From positions 102,287,918-102,351,917 of the forward strand of contig NC_082683.1 in assembly GCF_949987515.2 (NCBI RefSeq): 64,000 nucleotides of DNA, read 5' to 3'. Below are positions 57,057 through 64,000 of the stretch, piece by piece. Numbering within the stretch: position 1 is the stretch's first letter; the number at the start of each line of letters is the position of its first letter. The translations under genes were made by a program, and so were the position numbers. Origin of the DNA: Delphinus delphis. Taxonomy: Eukaryota > Chordata > Mammalia > Artiodactyla > Delphinidae. The notes beneath the pieces are model-generated. The model worked only from the letters and a program-made list of their open reading frames with translations. It made no database searches and was not told where the DNA came from.

Positions 57057-57079
57057 AATAATTACACTGTGGGTGTTAA

Positions 57080-57375
57080 ATTCTTTTTTTTCTTTTCTTT
57101 AGGGGCCAAAAATCATCTACTTTTCCTGAAAAAAAAAAATCTTCCCTCCGTTGTCCTATCAAAAACCTCGCCGACAGTATGATGTGCCTTAGAGCCCATG
57201 CTAGCATCCAATAGGCTGCTCCTACAGCAGGAAGCTTCATGATTGTAATAACGAATACATATAACATTTCCTAAAGTTTTTGCAGCATCTCACAGGTTAC
57301 AGAGCATTTTCACACTTATTACAGCTTTCTATTTCCCCCAATTTCCTTTTCCTTCTATAAGAAGGGAGACTGTTT
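57080..57375. other. Intergenic sequence without a clear element
   Basis: T-rich tract at 57084-57101, otherwise unrecognised. Confidence 0.35.
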
Positions 57376-57379
57376 CTAA

Positions 57380-57560
57380 TCACTCATTCATTCATTCACC
57401 CACCCATCTCTTCATCCCGACCACATTCAGGCACGGAGCTAGAGGCAGGGGGCTTTCGGAGATGAGTGAGGGGATCAGGTCCAGGGGAGGAGACAAACAC
57501 ACAAACTGCAGTAGAGAGACATGCTCTGGTGAGGAGAACGTAGGGAGAAAAGGGACCCAC
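57380..57560 (-). mobile_element. L2 LINE 3' end (antisense)
   Basis: CACTCATTCATTCATTCACCC, CAGGCACGGAGCTAGAGGC and GGAGGAGACAAACACACAAACTG match reversed L2. Confidence 0.55.
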
Positions 57561-57702
57561 CAGGAGAGAATCACAGGGAAGTAGAAACAGAGCCTCCAGC
57601 CTGCCCTAACCATGGCCAAGTGAGAAAACATCTTTCCTCCTTTTTAAAGTCTTGTCAGTTGGGTTTTCCGTTACTGCCGCCAAATGTGTGCTAACTGATA
57701 CA

Positions 57703-57840
57703 GTAGCCTCACTTGCAGATGAGGAAATTAAGCCCCCAGAAGCAAAATAGTTTTGCCAAATGACCCTCAGCTAGTAAGTACCTGAGGTGCTTCTTGATCC
57801 CGACGGCCTGATTCCAAGCCCCACGTGTCTCTGTACCCTG
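57703..57840 (-). mobile_element. MIR SINE fragment (antisense)
   Basis: CACTTGCAGATGAGGAAATTAAGC, AATGACCCTCAGCTAGTAAGTACC and GATTCCAAGCCC match the reversed MIR. Confidence 0.75.
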
Positions 57841-57849
57841 TGCTGGTCC

Positions 57850-59570
57850 CCTAGGGGAAGAGACAAGGGAATTCCCTCTGGTCTGAGCCTTGGTGTACTC
57901 CCTGACACCCCTCTTCTGCATGCAGAGCGGAGATGGCCAGACAGAAAGGAGATGCCCAGGGACACTTATTCAGGTGGCATGAGTGTCAGTCGCTTCCTCC
58001 CAGTAGGCTGAGCGACGGGCATTTCGGAATAGGAAGCAATTTCCTTAAGTCCACCGGTGTTCACATAGACAGATGGGGCGGGTACACAGTTAATCAGCCC
58101 ACACGTCAACAGACTTTCTGAAGGCCACAGAGGGCCCCATGTAAATAGGAATCCAGTGCCTAAGTTTCAGGGAGCCTGATTGGGTGTGGGAAAGACTGAA
58201 TGGCTCTGGGAACAGGAGTTAATGGGTGGGAGGAGTCTATTGGACTTGGGGTTGGAGAGTGGGCACATTGTAGCAAAGAAGGAGCTTCAGCAGCAAGCTG
58301 TGAGTTTGAAGTATGGGGGCCATTAGGTGTGAGCTATTTGCAGACAGAGAGAGAAAAGGTGAGCTTAGCAGCGCCGTTCTAGGTGCAGCCTTGACGCTGA
58401 GGACTGGCACCCTCAGTAGAGGCTGTGAAATGATGCACAGGGTTATCCTTGTAGAGGGGAGGGCCCAGAGTCAGAAACATTTAAAGTACATCTTTGGAGC
58501 GTTAAAAGAGGCACCAAATGTATAAACGTGAAGGTCAAGAATTCTAAACCCTTAACCACGAATCGTCCTGCTTCCCCTTAAGTAATTTTGCTAGAGTACG
58601 CTGGTGCAGCCTGTATTTGCTGTGGGGTGCGGGGTGGTGTGTCTGTGTGTGTCTGTGTAGGGGAGGTAGTGAGAGGGGGAAAACGTGGCGTTTTTGCCAG
58701 CATTTGCTTTTTTTTTTTCTTAATTTTGGTCTTTTTTTTTTTTCTTTCCTGCTGTTCTCCACCCCTACAATAAGCTGAGGCAGTGTAAGTTACAATTTAT
58801 TAGCTGGTTGCTATGGGTTACACCAGCGCTCCACAGATACTCCCTTCAGAAATAGTAACATTTAATGTAATGTAAAACAGAACTACCTCATCACCACTTG
58901 GTTGGCTTCTGCTGGCTTGTAATATTATATCCTTCCCTGCTGAGATCGAAGCCTCGGGAAATTAGCTGGTGTCATTATTTTATTATGATGATGGGTGTCT
59001 GCCATACCCCTTGTTTCATGAAAAAGAGAGTTTGCAAACCAGAGTGTCTGCAGGATCTGGGGTGCTAACTTGCAGGGCCACGCAGTGCCTGGAGACGGAG
59101 TGTTTGTTTCATCTTCCTGTTCATTATTTAAGGCAGTCTTCTCAAAGCCTAGTCCCTGTGAGTCGGAGGCCACTTATCATTTCAGGGAGGCTAGTCATAA
59201 CTACTGATAGGTTTTATTTATTTTGCCATCTGTATAATATTTGTAGCAGGCTGGTTAACAAAAATGTGTGGGCTGGTAAATTTTTAGGATAATATTTAGC
59301 TATAAGGGTGATGTAAAAGAAAATGGTTAGGAGATGGCAACCCTGACTATAGTCATGCAACTTAAAATAAACCCCATGTAAGAGAGATAGGCATTTCCAG
59401 GTCACCTACGTTCTCCTTTCTGCCCACCATCTCTCTGTCAACCACCCACCTCACCTCTACCCCACCCAGAGCACACTGCCAATTGCTTCTCACTCACTTC
59501 TCTCTGCTGCTCATGGAGCCGTGTCTCTTCTACATGTGGGTCACCGGGTCAGACTACAAATGTGTTCTTG
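57850..59570. other. Intergenic sequence without a clear element
   Basis: Contains a TGTGTGTC-rich short repeat at about 58636-58660 and T runs at 58708-58742. No gene. Confidence 0.35.
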
Positions 59571-59574
59571 CTGG

Positions 59575-59835
59575 GTCCACGTCTGTAGGAAGAGTGCTGG
59601 GGTAGTAGAAAAAATATGGGATCTGGAGCCAGACAGTCCATGTTCAAAGCCTGACCCTGCCACCTTCTGGCTGCATGACCTTGGGTACATCACAACTAGT
59701 TGAAGCCTCAGTTTCCATACTGTAAAATGGGTTAACAGTATTTGCCTTGAAATGCATATCCTTAGGATGAGAGGGGAAATGTATGTTAAATCACTTAGCA
59801 CGGTGCCTGGCTCATTGTAGGTGTTTAAAAAGCAG
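59575..59835 (+). mobile_element. MIR SINE, nearly full length (sense)
   Basis: GGATCTGGAGCCAGACAGTCC, CCTGACCCTGCCACCTTCTGG, GAAGCCTCAGTTTCCATACTG and CACGGTGCCTGGCTCATTGTAGGTG cover MIR in order. Confidence 0.88.
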
Positions 59836-59859
59836 TCCCGCTCATCTTTTACTTGTCTA

Positions 59860-60180
59860 GAACGGGGGATATTATTGTTCCCTCTGCCAGCTTGTCCATC
59901 TGGGCAACTCCTGTTTTTTGTTCAAGACTCAGCTCACACACAACCTCTTTTGTAGTCACCCTCCCGCCTCCTGCTTTCAGACACTTGTTTCCCCTGCTCT
60001 CGACTCCACGTGGCACCTCGCAGACCCCTGTTGTAACAGGCACCCTCCGGATTGCCAGTCTATTCACAAGCTTTCCTCCCGTGGGTTCTGAGCTCCTTCA
60101 GGACCGGGACCTTCCCTCATCCATCTCTCTTTCTAGCACAGATGTTTCCAGTGAAGTTTGTTGGATGTACAGATGAGGTA
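59860..60180 (+). mobile_element. L2 LINE 3' end (sense)
   Basis: AAGACTCAGCTCACACACAACCTC, GTTCTGAGCTCCTTCAGGACCGGGACC and TTCCAGTGAAGTTTGTTGGATG follow sense L2. Confidence 0.65.
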
Positions 60181-60309
60181 AGGAAGGAACTAGTTCATTA
60201 ATTCATGTTCACTTAACACTACACCCAGGGGATAAAAGTCGAGGCTCCAGTCTACCGGCCAGGGGCCGCCGCTAGGACTAAGGACCAGCATATGCCGTAG
60301 TCTCTATGG

Positions 60310-60690
60310 TTCAAAAGCCTTTGGCAGCAAGGAACAAAAGATGCCGCTTACAATGGCTTAAAAATGGGAACATTTATTATGGCCGGAACAGGAAGTCCTG
60401 TTCTTCAGTAACGCCATAAAGGACCCAGGGTCTACAGCTGCACTCAGGCGTGGTATTCAGATCAAATGGCAGTATCTGCTGGGAAAACCTCTTTTAGAAC
60501 CTCTGACCCTCACCTAGTAGACTTCTGCTCATGGTTCTGGCCAGAATTCTATTACTTGTTCTTTCCGTAGCCACTTACTAGCACAGGGAAAGGGACACCA
60601 TGATGGCTCGTAACTCATGGTAATGAGTAGGACAGGCTGCCAAACAACACTGAGTTTCTGTGAAGAAGGGAGAAGCGTGGGGGTGAGTTT
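60310..60690 (-). mobile_element. Possible ancient LTR-like repeat (antisense), family unresolved
   Basis: AATGGCTTAAAAATGGGAACATTTATTATGG, CTGCTCATGGTTCTGGCC and ACCATGATGGCTCG resemble the reverse of a dispersed repeat that carries an AATAAA near its 3' end. Confidence 0.35.
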
Positions 60691-60704
60691 ATCATGGCTG
60701 CTGT

Positions 60705-61085
60705 GGCGTTCATTCATTTATTCATCCAACAGATACTTGTTAAGCGCCTACCATGCACCAGGCAACGTGCTGGAAGCTGTGGACAGTTGTGAATAAGAAA
60801 CAAAAGACCCCTTCCCGCAAAGAGCTAACGTTCCAATGGGGAACGGGACAGTGAACATGTCAGCAGGTTAACAGGAGAATTACAGATTGTTGGGAGTGCC
60901 AAAAAGGAAATAAACAGGGCAGTATAGCAGAGAGAGAACAGGGGCTACACTAGCCTGGGTGGTCAGGGAAGGCCTCTCTGAGAAGGTAACATCTGACGGA
61001 ACAGGGAGCACACGTCAGGTGAAGATCAGGAGGAAAAGTACTCTAGGCAGAGGGACAGCAAGTGCAAAGGCCCTGAGGCAGGAAT
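60705..61085 (-). mobile_element. L2 LINE 3' end (antisense)
   Basis: TTCATTCATTTATTCATCCAACAGATACTTG, CCAGGCAACGTGCTGG, GGTCAGGGAAGGCCTCTCTGAG and GGACAGCAAGTGCAAAGGCCCTGAGGC follow the reversed L2 3' end closely. Confidence 0.85.
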
Positions 61086-61089
61086 GAGG

Positions 61090-62400
61090 TGATGGTGTGG
61101 CTGGAGCAGAGTCTGTGCCTAATGACTGATCAAATGTTGCTCCTGGAACCCAGCCCAGCTCCCACCCCAGGCTGGAAACAGATGACTGGCAACAACTCTG
61201 GCTTCCCAAAGCCTCTCCTGCCCAGACTTGCAGCCCCACCCAGGTCAGAGGCACAGCTGCTGAGGCCACAGGACAATAGGCAAGCTGTGAGATCAGCCTG
61301 TGAAGAGAGGGACAGCCACCGTGATTCTGACAAAGGACCCACACATCAGGTCAAAGGCTTCTGCCTAATCTGTGTAGCAGAGATTTCCTCGGCCACAGCT
61401 ACCTGGGGGTATGAACAGACAGGTGCAAGGTAACCATGGCACTGCTTCCTGTGTGTGTCTTTCTGTGTCCCCCATGGGCTCACAGCCTCCCCCATCGTGC
61501 CAGGGCGGGCCCAGCTGCTCCTCCTTTGCGTGGAAGCAGGGGAAGGCTGCTGCTCGGTGTGACAGCTCTGCGGGATGAAGAGGCAGGGCCTGAAATTCTG
61601 GGCTGTTGGTGTAGGAATCTCTCCCACCTTTCTGTAGCCCAGTTTCTAGGTGGGCATGAGGATGGACTGATAGATGTGGTCCCCATATCTCATTCCATTT
61701 CAGAGGCTGGTCATTCTTCTTCTTTCCTCGTCTTGCCAACAGTGAAAACCTCTCTGGGGATTTTCAGCTGCTTCTGCCAGGTTCAAGCTAGTCCTGCCCG
61801 TCATAGCCCGGCCAGGCCAGAGCAGTGTGTCCTCCTCCCCCTTCCTCTGTCAGCTGTGACGGCAGGCTTGCTCACGGGGCTTCCTCTGGAGGCTGGTCTT
61901 TTTGCCTCCGTCTTCCAGGCAGCTACCTCCCCAGATCCATGTTAAGTAAACGAGTGTAGGCTCGTGGAGTGTCCAAATGAGGCCACATTAACATCAGTAC
62001 CCCGTCCCTGTTCACGGCCCCAGGACACCCACCTGCCTGGTGTGTCTCATACCCACTTTCTGGAAGTCCCTGGGGATGTCTCAGCCATGTCTGCAAATCG
62101 CTTTGCCTTCCTGGACCTTTGGCTCTTGGCAGTCAGTTTGGGAGTACAAGAAGGAAAACACCTCCCTGCCCCCAGTGTGACAATACTACTGGGCCCTAGA
62201 ACAGGGTCGCTCAGCATCCGGGGGGCTGGGAGGAGGGCGAGACACCCCAGCTGTCCTCTTGCCTCCAGGGTGGCTGGTTGCCGTAGAGACTACCACACTG
62301 GCCCCAGGACCACTGATTCCTCCTGACTTGGACCTGTGCCGCTGAATCTGCCAGGCTCTGTTCTCCTTGAAGTTAAACCATCTTATAGGAGCTTCACATG
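61090..62400. other. Intergenic sequence without a clear element
   Basis: GC-rich. A 169-codon plus frame at 61436-61945 overlaps minus-strand frames and lacks any recognised domain, so it is not called. Confidence 0.35.
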
Positions 62401-62405
62401 TGACT

Positions 62406-62607
62406 TTTTTTTTTTGCGGTACGCGGGCCTCTCACTGTCGCGGCCTCTCCCGCTGCAGAGCACAGGCTCCGGACATGCAGGCTCAGCGGCCATGGCTCAC
62501 GGGCCTAGCCGCTCCGCGGCATGTGGGATCTTCCCGGACCGGGGCACGAACCCGTGTCCCCTGCATCGGCAGGCAGACTCTCAACCACTGCGCCACCAGG
62601 GAAGCCC
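62406..62607 (-). mobile_element. CHR-type SINE, short form (antisense)
   Basis: T-run, GTACGCGGGCCTCTCACTG body and final CCACCAGGGAAGCCC. Target duplication CTTCACATGTGACTTTT / CTTCACATTTGACTTTT flanks it (from 62392 and from 62607), with one mismatch. Confidence 0.94.
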
Positions 62608-62814
62608 TTCACATTTGACTTTTGTCACCAATCTCCCTGCCTCCTTCCTCTCCTTGTCCCAAGTCTGCAGGCAACCCCAGCGGGGGTTCTTTCTCTGGAG
62701 ATCCGGAAATCCAGGTGGGAAGATGTCACTCCATCATTCAGACGTACCTGAATCTTAGCTCTAACCCAGCCTGTTGTAGAATATTAACAGCAAAGGGAGT
62801 TGAGGGGGGGGTGT

Positions 62815-62975
62815 CCCTAAGATCAACTGCCTCATTCTGCAGATGAGCCAACAGAGGTCTAGAGAGGGGAAGTGGTTGAACTCAGGACGTGGACCACAGA
62901 ACTCACGGCAGGATGGGGCTAACCACGTCTCCTGACTTTCAGTCTGGGTCTCTGTTTACTGGATCATCTGCCCTC
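62815..62975 (-). mobile_element. MIR SINE (antisense)
   Basis: CTCATTCTGCAGATGAGCCAACAGAGG, GAGGGGAAGTGGTTGAACTCAGG and CTGACTTTCAGTCTGGGTCTC match the reversed MIR. Confidence 0.65.
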
Positions 62976-62979
62976 TCCC

Positions 62980-64000
62980 ATTCAGAATTTTACAAAAGTC
63001 CTTCTATCTTGGAGCACCTCCTCCTTCAGCCCTCCCCCAACTTTGTATGACATCTGAAAAGGGGCCCAGCTACGAGTGGCATGGGTGGTCTGTCTTGAGG
63101 ATGAAGACCACCTTTGACAGTCCCTCTCCTAGGCCAAGTAGGAGAATCAACACATATTTATTGAATCAGATTAGGGAATAATTTGCTATTTTCTACTTAT
63201 TCTATAGTATATTAATAGGACTCCTGTGAAAATAAGAATGCATATATTCTGCTCTAACAATTAGATTAAACAAACTATGATTGTTATTACTGCAGGACTT
63301 AGAGCTTCTGACTATGGCCATCTAATAGGAACCTATAATAACTCCAGAAACTGTGCTCTGTACCACATTTTGGGAAATGCTGCATGAGGGAAGAGGCATG
63401 GAAAATCTGAAGCTCCCTTGCTCCTCGAACAGGGTCTCCTGGCTCCCTAAGACAGCCAAACCCCTAATTACTCTCGGGAAATAGCGTTCCTACTCCCGGT
63501 GAAGCTGTCTCTCTGTGGCCTCAGGGCTGCTGCAGGGCAGGGTGGAGTTCAGATCACCCCATTTGCACAGGTGGGGCTTCTGGAGTGGCTGAGATGCTTC
63601 TGCTCCTTGCCCCCTGTTTCTTGGAGCAGAATTTAAGGAAGTCAAACAGGATTTTGACCCAAGAGACCAGACATGAAATGAAACCTATTTTCCAACGGGC
63701 ATTCTTCTGGCTTTTCCTCCAAGTGGGATTTTTGACTGTAGGATTAGGTTTAAACATTGAATTTCAATTTTGTATACACATACCAAGAGGCCCCAGGGCA
63801 ATGGGGACATTTTAAATGAACACCAGCCTAAGTCCTCTACCTGCCAAGTGTTCGATTAAGCTGCTTAGGTCTGTTTCCACCATCCTGTCTTTCAAATATT
63901 TATGTGTCAGATTATAGGCAATCTTCAAAGGCAAGGATATGCAAATCTGTTCTATAAATCAGAGAATAACACAGCTGCTGTCTTCCTCAGAGTGACAGCT
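62980..64000. other. Intergenic sequence without a clear element
   Basis: No recognised gene. ACACATATTTATTGAATCAG near 63150 is an isolated L2/MIR-like word. Confidence 0.35.

Overview
The window is mammalian nuclear DNA, almost certainly from a cetacean (whale or dolphin). Its young SINEs are tRNA-derived CHR-type elements that open with GGCTTCCCTGGTGGCGCAG. They fall into a short GC-rich form and a longer form with CAACTACTGAGCC modules, and most have intact target-site duplications. No ruminant Bov-A/BovB elements were seen. All calls come from reading the sequence; no database was searched.

Only one gene is supported. On the minus strand, 37691-37741 is a small exon with a good acceptor, a start codon, 14 codons plus one base of a signal peptide (MKCFLPVLSCLAVL, then a split Gly) and a consensus GTAAGT donor. 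I recognise this peptide as the start of IGSF3, a type I membrane protein of the EWI/CD101 immunoglobulin group. About 0.9 kb upstream of it (rightwards) lies a CpG island at roughly 38.6-39.4 kb with GC boxes and no TATA box, the expected promoter and untranslated exon 1. I read 1-37690 as the large intron after this exon, and about 39.4-64 kb as the 5' intergenic flank. No downstream immunoglobulin-domain exon was found.

The intron holds six CHR SINEs antisense to the gene and one in gene orientation, L1 3' ends, an 80-bp mariner-type hairpin element, a probable solo endogenous retroviral LTR in gene orientation, a hAT transposon copy, and many old MIR and L2 fragments. A repeat-poor stretch at about 24.7-26.85 kb is the best candidate for a conserved regulatory element.

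The 5' flank is dominated by ancient L2 LINE remnants. The longest, about 2.2 kb at 49460-51640, keeps recognisable reverse transcriptase sequence. Five more CHR SINEs lie here, including an inverted pair near 56.4-57.1 kb and one copy with no A tail, together with an L1 3' end and a GAAA microsatellite.

The open reading frames other than the IGSF3 exon look like chance frames or repeat translations. I found no rRNA, tRNA, CRISPR array, bacterial-type operon or evident new biological system.
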